DNA from: Prochlorococcus marinus str. MIT 9107
GTDB taxonomy: Bacteria; Cyanobacteriota; Cyanobacteriia; PCC-6307; Cyanobiaceae
Reading direction: 5' to 3'
DNA: 64,000 nt
NCBI RefSeq assembly: GCF_000759855.1
Contig: NZ_JNAI01000009.1
Location: 1-64,000 of the forward strand
In this document: positions 8,718-16,800 of the stretch, one piece after another
Position numbering within the stretch: position 1 is the first letter of the stretch
Layout: each line of letters starts with the position of its first letter
Program-made: the position numbers and the translations under genes
Notes under the pieces: model-generated
Seen by the model: the letters and a program-made list of their open reading frames with translations, nothing else
Databases searched by the model: none
What the model was told of the DNA's origin: nothing

Positions 8718-8742
8718 AACATCAAATTTAATGGAGATTTTT

Positions 8743-8770
8743 AAAAAGACCCATTAGGGTCTTTTTTTTT
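8743..8770 (+). terminator. intrinsic terminator after the 45-residue gene
   Basis: An eight-base stem (AAAGACCC 8745-8752 with GGGTCTTT 8757-8764) closes a four-base ATTA loop and runs into about nine consecutive T. This is a textbook rho-independent terminator for the plus-strand small gene. Confidence 0.85.
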
Positions 8771-8825
8771 GCGGTTTTTAAAATTTATTTTTAGAATTAA
8801 AATTTATTATGCTTTTGTTAAAGAA

Positions 8826-9095
8826 ATGTTTTTAAATCCTTTTTATCCATTGACTCTTTTGAAAATCACCTCGCTGAAAGCTAATATTGTTTTTTTATCA
8901 ATTCTTCTAATAAAATCAAACTTGCTTAGATTGAAAGGTGGATTAATAGGGGGTCTTTTTGCTTTGATTCTCATATCAGGAATATTAGCCTCTAGTACAT
9001 TAGCTTTAGGAACTTTAGTTTATGCATATAGATTAAAGAAGAAATCGAAGCCTGATAATAATCAAATGCAGGATTTAGAAACTGTTAATATTTAA
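8826..9095 (+). CDS. hypothetical membrane protein
   Basis: About 89 residues from ATG 8826. A longer frame reaches a TTG at 8769, but that codon sits inside the T tract of the upstream terminator, so the internal ATG is preferred. A moderately hydrophobic N-terminal half is followed by a glycine-rich helix (GGLIGGLFALILISGILASS) and a basic then acidic tail. Family unknown. Confidence 0.5.
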   Translation: MFLNPFYPLTLLKITSLKANIVFLSILLIKSNLLRLKGGLIGGLFALILISGILASSTLALGTLVYAYRLKKKSKPDNNQMQDLETVNI

Positions 9096-9127
9096 ATATT
9101 TTAGTGAATTTAATGAAATTGGATGAC

Positions 9128-9244
9128 TTAGAATGGGGTCCCTGGGACAAAATGTAATACTAATAATCCAAAACCTGCAGCAAAGACTATTAATGATGCA
9201 ATGATTAGAAGGCCTGAAGCTATACCTCCTTCCTTAAATGCCAT
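9128..9244 (-). CDS. tiny single-pass membrane protein, 38 residues
   Basis: ATG 9244 to TAA 9128. The product begins MAFKEGGIASGLLIIASLIV and ends HFVPGTPF: a short polar N-terminus, one glycine- and alanine-rich transmembrane helix, and a short exit. This is the form of photosynthetic-complex small subunits. I do not recognise it as a named Psb, Psa or Pet protein. Confidence 0.55.
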   Translation of the reverse strand: MAFKEGGIASGLLIIASLIVFAAGFGLLVLHFVPGTPF

Positions 9245-9309
9245 ATGATTATTTTAAATAACTAATAGACCAAATTTGTTACCAAGAAATAGTTCTAATT
9301 ACTCAAAAA

Positions 9310-9489
9310 TCATCCAAATTTATTATTAATCGTGAATAAAAGTAAAAACATGGAGGTTAATGAGATGATAAAACCAAATACTATCAATGGTTTTGAGGTG
9401 ACGTTTTCTTTTTGATTAAGCTTACTTTTTGAAGAAGATAAATTGCTATCTTTTATTTTATAAATAAGATTGGTAAAAGGTTTAATCAC
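9310..9489 (-). CDS. small membrane-anchored hypothetical protein (GTG start)
   Basis: A 59-residue frame from GTG 9489 to TGA 9310. The N-terminal half is polar and basic (Lys, Ser, Asn); the C-terminal half has a single helix (PLIVFGFIISLTSMFLLLF). It lies immediately downstream (23 bp) of the DUF3303 gene on the same strand and could be co-transcribed. No family recognised. Confidence 0.45.
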   Translation of the reverse strand: MIKPFTNLIYKIKDSNLSSSKSKLNQKENVTSKPLIVFGFIISLTSMFLLLFTINNKFG

Positions 9490-9512
9490 GATAAAATTAA
9501 AATTTAAGGTTA

Positions 9513-9830
9513 TTACCCTAAAGTTTTGAACAAATCTTTATGGTAATCAACAACATTTTGACAGCTTATTACAGGTGTGAATTCCATATGAATGCCAAAT
9601 TTAGCTCTCCATGGGGCAAAATGCTCAAAAATTTCCTTATCACTATGAGCGTTACATAAACAAACTACTCTCCCTTCTCCAGGTGCATGTACTCTAAATA
9701 ACATCTCAAATTTGTCTGTTTTATCTGATTTTGCCATTTCACCATTTTCCCAGGCTTCAACAAATAATTGATAAGCTTTTACTTGATTTTCAATATCTGG
9801 AAATTGACAGTCAGCGAGGAATAATTGCAT
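9513..9830 (-). CDS. DUF3303 domain protein
   Basis: A 105-residue soluble protein of the DUF3303 type, recognised from the ferredoxin-like alpha/beta layout and from FRVHAPGEGRVVCLCNAHSD and HFAPWRAKFGIHMEFTPVIS. Function is not established for this family. It is a single gene with an ATG start at 9830. The C-terminal segment carries the short helix that closes the fold. Confidence 0.75.
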   Translation of the reverse strand: MQLFLADCQFPDIENQVKAYQLFVEAWENGEMAKSDKTDKFEMLFRVHAPGEGRVVCLCNAHSDKEIFEHFAPWRAKFGIHMEFTPVISCQNVVDYHKDLFKTLG

Positions 9831-9919
9831 AGGAATAACTTAAATTAATTTTATTATCCTTCAAAATCTTATTTATTTTTCAGACTGTTTGAATTTGAAG
9901 ATCAGAGAAAAATAATTTT

Positions 9920-10069
9920 CTAAATAAAATGAGAGGAAAGAGTCTCTAGAAATTTTCCAATATCTTTTTTATATAAACTATCTGTGATTTTCAAAGAGAA
10001 TAGTTCATAATCGTTTATTTCTTTTTTTTTATCAAAATTTATATTTCCCTTTAGTGAGATATTTTTCAT
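9920..10069 (-). CDS. tiny hypothetical protein, 49 residues
   Basis: ATG 10069 to TAG 9920. The product is polar with Lys and Asp runs (MKNISLKGNINFDKKKEIND, then YELFSLKITDSLYKKDIGKF). It contains a nine-A run read as Lys codons without breaking the frame. There is no membrane segment. It may be genuine, but the evidence is only an open frame with a plausible start in an otherwise empty gap. Confidence 0.4.
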   Translation of the reverse strand: MKNISLKGNINFDKKKEINDYELFSLKITDSLYKKDIGKFLETLSSHFI

Positions 10070-10189
10070 GATTTTAAATATCACTACTTAAAATTTAAAC
10101 AAATTTAAGTAAAAGACAAATTTCTTTACATTATGTTTTTTAATAAGAGAAAAAGTTTATGAAATTGGAGAATAATTTATTTATTTAAA

Positions 10190-10513
10190 TTAATAAATAA
10201 TTATTTTTCCTAAAACATATAATAATGCATTTGTTAGAGAAAAAATTACTGTTAATAGAGATGCAAAAACTGGTAGTAAATTGAACCATAACTGCGAAGT
10301 TGTCATTTTTGAATCGATAGGAAGAAAATTATTTCTTTTTTTAATTCTTATTTGAACCCAGAAAATAGATAATGGATAAATAATTCTTGTAAAAGTTATT
10401 AAAAATGAAGGTAATATACTCTCTTTTGAATAAAGTATAAATCCCGAAATAAAATATAAAGTCCATACTAGTAATCTTTCAATTAGTATGGAACTCTTTC
10501 TTTTGCTAAACAT
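10190..10513 (-). CDS. hypothetical membrane protein with about three helices
   Basis: A 107-residue product. Predicted hydrophobic segments lie near residues 13-28 (LLVWTLYFISGFILY), 36-53 (FLITFTRIIYPLSIFWV) and 77-105 (LLPVFASLLTVIFSL and beyond), separated by a basic loop (RIKKRNN). The stop at 10190 is on the same strand as the GNAT gene, whose stop at 10520 lies 6 bp upstream of this start. They probably form a two-gene transcript. Family unknown. Confidence 0.65.
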   Translation of the reverse strand: MFSKRKSSILIERLLVWTLYFISGFILYSKESILPSFLITFTRIIYPLSIFWVQIRIKKRNNFLPIDSKMTTSQLWFNLLPVFASLLTVIFSLTNALLYVLGKIIIY

Positions 10514-10519
10514 TATTAA

Positions 10520-10987
10520 TTAATTTTTTATATTTTTAAACATTTTATATCTATCAAAAAAAATATTATTTATAATTATTTTTTCTTTACGAATAATTTC
10601 CCACTTATTTTTAAGAAATAACTGATAACTTATCAAGCTTGCTTCAGTAGAAAGAAAATCTAAACCTTCTTTCTTAGCTTCAGACTCTAATTTCTGAAGT
10701 AACTTAGAACCGTAACCTTTTCTCTGGAATTTACCTTTACAGTAAAATAACGAAATCCTTTTTTTGGGATATCTTATGGCAAAAGCAATAATTATTCCTT
10801 TTTCACTTAAAAGCCATCCTTTTCCTTGAGCTATTGACAGATCAAAATTTGGATTATCCCAAGCTTGACTTGACCAAGCCCTTTTTTGTTCTTGACTATA
10901 TATTTTATGATCCAATGATTGAATTGAATCAAAATAAACCTTTTTTAATTCAAGTTGATCTTTAATGGTAATTTGTCTTAAATTCAT
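10520..10987 (-). CDS. GNAT family N-acetyltransferase
   Basis: A 155-residue GNAT-fold protein that would transfer an acetyl group from acetyl-CoA to an amine or protein N-terminus. The acetyl-CoA pyrophosphate loop appears as GKFQRKGYGSKLLQKLE (R-x-x-G-x-G/A), preceded by beta strand 4 (RISLFYCKGKF). The substrate is not indicated. It sits 6 bp before the small three-helix membrane-protein gene and diverges from the peptidase E-like gene. Confidence 0.85.
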   Translation of the reverse strand: MNLRQITIKDQLELKKVYFDSIQSLDHKIYSQEQKRAWSSQAWDNPNFDLSIAQGKGWLLSEKGIIIAFAIRYPKKRISLFYCKGKFQRKGYGSKLLQKLESEAKKEGLDFLSTEASLISYQLFLKNKWEIIRKEKIIINNIFFDRYKMFKNIKN

Positions 10988-11007
10988 TAACGAATAATTT
11001 ACTTAAT

Positions 11008-11688
11008 ATGGTTAGTAAAAATATAGTGGCAATTGGAGGAGGAGGTTTTGGACGTTCTCTTGGCTCTCTTGAAATTGAAAAATATATAATTTCTTTAATT
11101 AGTAAAAAAAGACCAAAAATATGCTTTATTCCTACAGCATCTGGCGACAGTAGTTTGTATAAACTGAATTTTTATAGAGCATTTTCTAAACTAGATTGCA
11201 TTGTCAGTCATATTGACTTTTTCTCTAGAACAGAAAACTTAGCAGATAAAGTTTTAACTCAAGATATCATTTATGTTGGTGGTGGAAATACAAAAAGTAT
11301 GCTTGCAGTCTGGAAAGAATGGAATTTACAAAATATTTTAAAAATTGCTTATGAAAGAGGAATTATAATGAGTGGTGTAAGTGCTGGAGCAATTTGTTGG
11401 TTTGATAAGGGAATAACTGATTCTTTTGCTAAAGAATTGTCAATAATAAATTGCTTAGGAATAGTTGATGGGATTGCTTGTCCCCATTTTGATGAAGAAA
11501 AAGAAAGGGAACCTTATGTTAATGATGTTATTAAGAAAGGAATTATTAAATCTTGTATTTGCATTGAGGGTAATTGTGCATTGCATATCAAAAATGATTT
11601 TCAATATTCCTCAATAGATTTTGGTGATGGGAAAAAATGTTTTAGGATCTTTAAAGAAAATAGTAATTTAAAGAAAGAAATAATTTAA
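11008..11688 (+). CDS. peptidase E-like (S51 family) protein
   Basis: A 226-residue protein of the PepE/cyanophycinase-like fold. The N-terminal IVAIGGGGFGRSL and the nucleophile elbow SGVSAGAICWF (the Ser of G-x-S-A-G-A) mark the catalytic serine. The VGGGNTKSMLAVWKEW segment contributes a second family block. S51 peptidases hydrolyse dipeptides with N-terminal Asp, but the exact substrate here is unknown. It is oriented away from the acetyltransferase gene, sharing a short divergent gap of 20 bp. Confidence 0.82.
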   Translation: MVSKNIVAIGGGGFGRSLGSLEIEKYIISLISKKRPKICFIPTASGDSSLYKLNFYRAFSKLDCIVSHIDFFSRTENLADKVLTQDIIYVGGGNTKSMLAVWKEWNLQNILKIAYERGIIMSGVSAGAICWFDKGITDSFAKELSIINCLGIVDGIACPHFDEEKEREPYVNDVIKKGIIKSCICIEGNCALHIKNDFQYSSIDFGDGKKCFRIFKENSNLKKEII

Positions 11689-11708
11689 AAAAATAGTTAC
11701 AAATATAT

Positions 11709-12170
11709 TTAGATCTCTTCATTTTTTGAGATAGAAGTTAATTCAATACCTTTATACTTTACAAATGATGCAGTCCATACTTCTTTCGAAAGATTTCCAA
11801 GGTATTTCAAGAATTGTTTTGTATCTCCGTCTCTTATCCATTCAGATTTTATGAATGGTAGCTCTTTCTGCATTCTTTTTGGATGCATATGAACCAATAG
11901 TAAACCTTTATCTTCAGAGGCCCTTTTCAATGCTCCTTCATCACTCCTTTGGAAAACCCTAAGTAGAAGATTTAAAATAACCTCTTCTGAAAGTTTCTTG
12001 AGATTTTCTGGTTCCTCTAAATTAGCTTTGATTTCTTTACCTCCAAGAGGCATTGCTCTAACAAGGTTTTGCTCTATTAATGCTATTGCAATTAGATAAT
12101 CTTGGGTTGCCATATTCTTTAGAATTACTTTTTGATATTCTAACCTCTCGAGTTCATCAAAATCTTTCAT
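11709..12170 (-). CDS. conserved-looking hypothetical protein
   Basis: A 153-residue soluble protein, helix-rich, with an ATG start and a charged composition. Segments such as LLVHMHPKRMQKELPFIKSE and FLKYLGNLSKEVWTASFVKY look like helical repeats. No catalytic motif or membrane segment is visible. It lies opposite and downstream of the peptidase E-like gene, with a 20 bp gap. I cannot name the family. Confidence 0.65.
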   Translation of the reverse strand: MKDFDELERLEYQKVILKNMATQDYLIAIALIEQNLVRAMPLGGKEIKANLEEPENLKKLSEEVILNLLLRVFQRSDEGALKRASEDKGLLLVHMHPKRMQKELPFIKSEWIRDGDTKQFLKYLGNLSKEVWTASFVKYKGIELTSISKNEEI

Positions 12171-12275
12171 GGTTAAACGATTTCCAAAAACAATAAGAAA
12201 TTAATAAATTTTTTTCAAAAAACTTGTATCTTCTTATTTAATTTATATTATTGAAAAATATAAAATTATTTAAAG

Positions 12276-12506
12276 ATGAGATCTTTTTTGCTACTTTTTT
12301 CTGGAGTTTTTGCAGGTCTTTACTTATCCTGGCCTGGAATAGTAATTTCAAACAACTGGAGATGTTTCAATGATATTATTGCAAAATCAAATGATGATAA
12401 AATTTCGATAAAAGCTGCATTGGAAGTTTCTCCTAGCTACTTAATTAAGGGTAAGAAAAATACACCTTCAAAAGTGAGAATCGTAGCGGATGCATGTTTT
12501 CGTTAA
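12276..12506 (+). CDS. small exported or membrane-anchored protein
   Basis: A 76-residue product with an N-terminal hydrophobic segment (FLLLFSGVFAGLYLSW, residues 4-19) that could be a signal peptide or anchor, followed by a polar periplasmic-type part. One Cys lies near residue 29 (NWRCFND) and another near the C-terminus (DACFR), able to form a disulfide. It begins a short plus-strand run ahead of the MTHFR-like gene. Family not recognised. Confidence 0.62.
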   Translation: MRSFLLLFSGVFAGLYLSWPGIVISNNWRCFNDIIAKSNDDKISIKAALEVSPSYLIKGKKNTPSKVRIVADACFR

Positions 12507-12536
12507 GATATGAATATAGTACGTATTCAGTAATTA

Positions 12537-13334
12537 ATGATTAATAATTTAAGATATGAATTGTCATTTAAAAATATTTCTCAGTTAGAAAATAAACTTA
12601 ATTTCTGCAAATTTAATAAAATAAAAAACATTAATATTCCTTGTAAAGGAAATATTAAGAAGGAATTATTTAGTTCAACTATTAAATACATATCAAGAAA
12701 CTTTCCAGAATTGAATGTGACATATCACTATAGTCTTTATCATCAATACTCTCTAAACATAGAAAAATCATATCAAGATTTTTTTGTTTTTTTAAAAAAT
12801 TCTTGTTCTAATAGAAATTATGAAATTCTTCTTGTTTCAGGATCTAATAAGAAAAAGAATTTTGATTCAATTAATGTTTTAACAAATATAAAAAAAGAAA
12901 AAACTTTAAAAGTTAAATTAGGTATAGCTTATAATCCATACTTGGAAAAATATTATAAGGTTGGTTCAGAAAGAGAAAGATTAAAGAGTAAAATTTCCTC
13001 AGGATTAATAAATTCGATTTGGTTTCAATATGGAACAGATATTAAAGTTCTCAATAATGAATTTACTTATCTTAAAAAATCAGAAAAATATAAAAAATTA
13101 AATCTCTTTGGAAGTTTATTAATTCCTTCAAAACAATTTCTAGCTAGGTTTAAATTTCGTCCTTGGAAAGAGGTTTATATCTCAGAAAATTGTTTATATT
13201 CGTTAGATGAGTTTGCCGATTTTACAAGAGATTTAGTTTGTTTTTATAAAAGTAATAATATTACTCCTGTTATTGAAACTGATTTTTCATCACCTGAAAA
13301 ACTTAATTATTTATATAGTTTTTTTAGAAAATGA
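12537..13334 (+). CDS. methylenetetrahydrofolate-reductase-like (beta/alpha)8 protein
   Basis: A 265-residue protein resembling a divergent, shortened methylenetetrahydrofolate reductase barrel. The N-terminal MINNLRYELSF strand, the ERLKSKISSGLINSIWFQYG block (E/K-x-x-G-x-x-I-x-x-Q pattern) and the late SLLIPSKQFLARFKFRPW segment correspond to family positions. Key FAD contacts cannot be confirmed by eye, so catalysis is uncertain. It is 27 bp upstream of a broken FAD oxidoreductase gene on the same strand. The two may once have worked together. Confidence 0.6.
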   Translation: MINNLRYELSFKNISQLENKLNFCKFNKIKNINIPCKGNIKKELFSSTIKYISRNFPELNVTYHYSLYHQYSLNIEKSYQDFFVFLKNSCSNRNYEILLVSGSNKKKNFDSINVLTNIKKEKTLKVKLGIAYNPYLEKYYKVGSERERLKSKISSGLINSIWFQYGTDIKVLNNEFTYLKKSEKYKKLNLFGSLLIPSKQFLARFKFRPWKEVYISENCLYSLDEFADFTRDLVCFYKSNNITPVIETDFSSPEKLNYLYSFFRK

Positions 13335-13361
13335 AGGATAAATTATATTAATTTCATACTT

Positions 13362-14420
13362 ATGAAAAGTAATTTTACGTATGATTTATTAATAATAGGT
13401 GGAGGAATATCAGCATGGGTTTTTGCCTCAAACTATCTTAAAACTAGTAATACAAAAAAAATTGCTTTAATAGAGGTTGGTCGTAAAATTTGAGGAAGAT
13501 CAAGTACAAGAATAAGTAAGAGATTTAAAGGATGGAAACTTAATCATGGTTCACCAAATTTAAATATATGTAATAGTAAAAATAACTTTCTGTTAAATAG
13601 TTATATTAATCAATTATTGGAGAATAAATTAATTGAAATTGATGATTCAGAATTAGTTTTTCTTGATGAGCTATTTAATTTAGAGACTAGAAGAAAATCT
13701 CAATTTACTTAAGATGTTAATTATCTTTCTTTATTTTCTATTATTAAATTATCTCAAAGGATAATTGAGCTAAATAATTTAAGCTGAAGAATTGATTTTT
13801 ATTTTGAAACTTTAATAGTTGATTTAATTTTTAATAATGAGTAATGGACATTAATTTCTAATAAAAAAGCTATTCCTAAGAATAAAGATAAAAAGATTGA
13901 TTTGCTCTTAAATTCTTTAGATAAAAAATCATTTATTCCAAGGTTAAATTTTTTAATTTATACAAATAAAAATTATAGTTATAAAGATTCTTATACAAAA
14001 AAAAATAGATATTTTTATTTAAAAGGAAATCTAGAAAATAAATATAAATTTGAAAGAATCTTTTTTCAGTTACAAGATAAAAACAGATTAGGAATTGTAT
14101 TACATTCAAAAAATATAGATTTTCTTAATTCATATATAAATGCAAAATATGAAGATTTATTTAAACAAAAAATATTTAAATATTTCAATGAACTTTTTGA
14201 TAATAACCCTTCTATAAATAAATTAACTTGTAATGAGAAAATCTCTATTATGCAATGGAGAGCTTCACAACCTTCTGAATTCTCCGTCCCATTATCTTTG
14301 CAATTTAGTAGAAAATATAGAATCGGATTTTGCGGGGATTGGTTTGAAGGAGAAGGGTTTGGTAGGATAGAAGGATCAATTTTAAGTGCTTTACTATTAG
14401 TCAATAAATTTAAGACCTAA
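13362..14420 (+). pseudogene. pseudogene of an NAD(P)/FAD-dependent oxidoreductase (renalase/amine-oxidase-like)
   Basis: The frame from ATG 13362 reads DLLIIGGGISAWVFASNYLK, the FAD-binding Rossmann start, then hits TGA 13491, TAA 13710, TGA 13785 and TAA 13842 before opening to TAA at 14418-14420. The GRSSTR motif follows the first stop directly, as in the family GG-R-S/M-x-T-R block. The C-terminal GFCGDWFEGEGFGRIEGSIL is a typical FAD-family end. All stops lie in a single frame with no frame change across 1,059 bp. The protein would be about 350 residues if intact. Confidence 0.8.
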
Positions 14421-15013
14421 TAAAATATTTTTTTTAGTACTTTATCAATATTAGTGTTTTTTTTAATAAGGAATTCATTATTTTTACTATTTATACTTTT
14501 ATTTTTGAATTTCTCGTAATAAATATCCCAGGATTTCAAGAAATCATTCTCAGCTTGTTTTTTGGCTTTACCTCTTTCTTTTAAATCTCTTTCGACAACT
14601 CTTTTCATACAAAGATTTTTATTTATTTTTAATTCTAAAAAATAGGAATTTTTATTATGTAAAGGTTTTAAGAATTTATTAACAAAAATACCTTCAACAA
14701 TTAAGAATTTAATATTATTTGTTTTGGTTAAGGAATTCTTTATTATTTTTTTTTCGAAATCATAATAACGCAGATGGTTAGAAGAACCATTCTTGAGAAT
14801 AAATTTAAAATCTTTTTTAAATAGAGTGTAATTAAAACTAATTCTTCTATCAAAATAACCTTCTATAAATTTTGAGAGTAATTTACTAATTAGCCCTGTT
14901 TTATAGTAATTATCTGTACTTAAAATAAAACCATTCTTAATTTTTAAAATTATTTGATTTGATAATGATGTTTTACCGCTACCAGAAGGACCACTTATAA
15001 ATATTAGCTTCAT
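14417..15013 (-). CDS. P-loop nucleoside kinase-like protein (uridine kinase family)
   Basis: A 198-residue kinase-fold protein. Walker A is GPSGSGKTS near residues 8-16, followed by LSTDNYYKTG, the acceptor-nucleoside segment typical of uridine kinase and phosphoribulokinase relatives. A basic arginine-rich lid (KRVVERDLKERGKAK) is also present. It is likely to phosphorylate a nucleoside or small sugar. The substrate cannot be fixed from sequence. It converges on the oxidoreductase pseudogene and overlaps its end by 4 bp. Confidence 0.8.
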   Translation of the reverse strand: MKLIFISGPSGSGKTSLSNQIILKIKNGFILSTDNYYKTGLISKLLSKFIEGYFDRRISFNYTLFKKDFKFILKNGSSNHLRYYDFEKKIIKNSLTKTNNIKFLIVEGIFVNKFLKPLHNKNSYFLELKINKNLCMKRVVERDLKERGKAKKQAENDFLKSWDIYYEKFKNKSINSKNNEFLIKKNTNIDKVLKKIFY

Positions 15014-15282
15014 TTTCTATGATCTGATTTCTATTAAGTATATTTTTACTATTAGTAAAAACTTTTAATTATGGAAAGTAAATTTTTTTCTTTTCCAAAA
15101 TTTTAAGTGATTTAAATAAGTAGCAAATTATTATAAGCTTGCATAAATATTAAATATGTGTCTTTATATAAATGTAAATAAATTAATTTCATTCAATTTC
15201 TATAGTTTTGTTATTAATTCCTATTGGAATTTGATATTATATAAATTGAACAATTAATTTTATTACTTATATATCTCTCTAA

Positions 15283-15597
15283 ATGATTTCTAAATTTTTA
15301 AGTAAACTAAAGTCGATTCTATTTAAAAGTACAGGATCCTCTGAAACTCCTTTAAAGAAAGAAAAAAAAGCAACTAAATCTTCAAAAACAAAATCAAAAG
15401 TAAAAACAGTTAATTCAAAGAAGATTATTGCAAAATTAACTACAATCCCAGGTGTTGGAGCAAAAAGTGCTAAGGCTTTATATGAGGCTGGATTTAAAAC
15501 AACCAAAGCAGTTATTGCAGCAGATGAAAAAGATCTTCTTGCTGTTTCAGGCGTTGGAATAAACCTAGTTAAAAAGATTAAAAAACTAAATAAATAA
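15283..15597 (+). CDS. helix-hairpin-helix (HhH) protein
   Basis: A 104-residue protein with a Lys/Ser/Thr-rich basic linker (about residues 20-47) followed by two HhH-like motifs. These are LTTIPGVGAKSAKALYEAGF (about 51-70) and LLAVSGVGINLVKKIKKL (about 86-103), each with the G-V-G turn that grips the DNA backbone. HhH pairs of this kind bind DNA without sequence specificity, for example in repair or recombination proteins. It is short and stands alone, so it is probably a DNA-binding accessory factor. Confidence 0.82.
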   Translation: MISKFLSKLKSILFKSTGSSETPLKKEKKATKSSKTKSKVKTVNSKKIIAKLTTIPGVGAKSAKALYEAGFKTTKAVIAADEKDLLAVSGVGINLVKKIKKLNK

Positions 15598-15672
15598 ATA
15601 ATTTTTACTAATATTTAGGTTTATTTAAAGTAGTAATATTTAACTCAAAATTATTTCTTGTATGTATTAAAG

Positions 15673-15849
15673 CTATCTTCTTCTAGCTTTTCTTCTTTGT
15701 TGCAACTTTCTTTTATATTTTTCTATAGGTGTTTCATGATGCCTTAGTCTTTTTAAATCTGCAAAAATACCTGATTTAGATACTTGCCTCTTAAATCTTC
15801 TAAGGGCAGACTCAATCCCCTCATTTTCTCCAACTGTAACTTGTGTCAA
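15673..15849 (-). CDS. rpsU: 30S ribosomal protein S21
   Basis: The 58-residue translation begins (L/M)[19 protein letters not shown] and ends RRKARRR, which identifies ribosomal protein S21, a basic small-subunit protein involved in initiation complex formation. It starts at TTG 15849. The length is right. It was found outside the main long frames. It is a single gene between the HhH gene and the deoxyribosyltransferase gene. Confidence 0.95.
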
Positions 15850-15933
15850 AATTTTATAAATAAATGAAATTCTAGCATCTTATATGCAATATTTTCAATT
15901 TAAAACTCTAACTATGATTTTTATCCATTGAGG

Positions 15934-16392
15934 TTATTTTTTTGCCCACTCCAAAAAAGCTTTTTTATTGTTTTTTATATCGTGCAAGGATTCAAAATAA
16001 TATTTTTCCCAACTATCTTTAGGCAGTCCAAGAAACAACATTAGATTTAATGGGTATTGATTACTATCAGAACAATTTCTAAAGTCATCTCTGAATAAAA
16101 ATATTACCTTTTTAAGAGCAATTGCAATACCAAGTTCAATCATTACACCTTCATCTGGGGGCATTCCATTAACTATGGCAAAAATGGCATCACATTTTTT
16201 TAAATCATTAAAATTAATTTTTGCTATGTCGTATGCCCAATTACCTTCATTTTGTATTAGGTTGCTTGTCCTCTCAAAAGGTTCATAAACATCTATATTT
16301 AAGTCATTGAAGATATTAATGAATTGACATAAAAGTTTTTTTGTTTGTTTTGAAAATCCATATGGATTAGCTAAATATAATTTCTTTTTCAA
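15934..16392 (-). CDS. nucleoside 2-deoxyribosyltransferase-like protein
   Basis: A 152-residue protein with the fold and catalytic glutamate of nucleoside 2-deoxyribosyltransferases, which exchange bases on deoxynucleosides or hydrolyse dNMPs. The N-terminal LYLANPYGFS strand and turn and DEGVMIELGIAIALKK (Glu86 as catalytic residue) are diagnostic. The substrate cannot be assigned. It overlaps the phosphoribosyltransferase gene by 4 bp (ATGA), a translationally coupled pair probably concerned with nucleobase salvage. Confidence 0.82.
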   Translation of the reverse strand: MKKKLYLANPYGFSKQTKKLLCQFINIFNDLNIDVYEPFERTSNLIQNEGNWAYDIAKINFNDLKKCDAIFAIVNGMPPDEGVMIELGIAIALKKVIFLFRDDFRNCSDSNQYPLNLMLFLGLPKDSWEKYYFESLHDIKNNKKAFLEWAKK

Positions 16393-16784
16393 ATCAAACC
16401 TCTTTTTTTCATGTATTCATTACGTTCATTATTAAAATTTATAGCGTTTTCCCATGGGAAAACTATCCATTCTTTCTTTTCTGATATATGTACTGCATTC
16501 CACCATTTTGGCTCGATTTTACTAAACAATACAAAAAACATCGTACCTTCAATATCTTTAAAGGTTTCTAATGTAATACCCGTTTCATAAATATCATCTA
16601 CTATTAATGAATTTTTTATTGGTTCTGAAATTAATTTTATTTTTAGCTTATGGCTTAGTGCAACAGCAAGACATAAACCACCCCGAGGGACACCATATAT
16701 TCCAGAAAACTCTAAAAACTCACATTGTTTAGATATGTGTTCTACACACTCATCAAATTCACTCCAAGTAAAATATTTTATCAT
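16389..16784 (-). CDS. phosphoribosyltransferase-like protein
   Basis: 131 residues from ATG 16784. A longer frame to 16829 is open but begins in what reads as the end of the upstream gene. The 5-phosphoribosyl-1-diphosphate loop is LIVDDIYETGIT near residues 60-71, and IYGVPRGGLCLAVALS (about 29-44) is the PPi-binding region of type I phosphoribosyltransferases. WIVFPWENA near the end recalls xanthine/guanine phosphoribosyltransferases. The base is unknown. It precedes and overlaps the deoxyribosyltransferase gene. Confidence 0.78.
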   Translation of the reverse strand: MIKYFTWSEFDECVEHISKQCEFLEFSGIYGVPRGGLCLAVALSHKLKIKLISEPIKNSLIVDDIYETGITLETFKDIEGTMFFVLFSKIEPKWWNAVHISEKKEWIVFPWENAINFNNERNEYMKKRGLI

Positions 16785-16800
16785 CTTAATTTTCTCTTCT

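Noticed and set aside
8483-8725. 80-residue minus-strand frame
   Set aside because: It is antisense to the 45-residue plus-strand gene and is rich in Arg/Pro/Lys, as expected of a shadow.
13491-13844. UGA recoding (tryptophan or selenocysteine) to save the oxidoreductase
   Set aside because: Two of four stops are TAA, so recoding of UGA cannot restore the protein, and no other gene uses internal UGA.
14066-14404. Minus-strand frame of 112 residues
   Set aside because: It lies opposite the oxidoreductase pseudogene and looks like a shadow.
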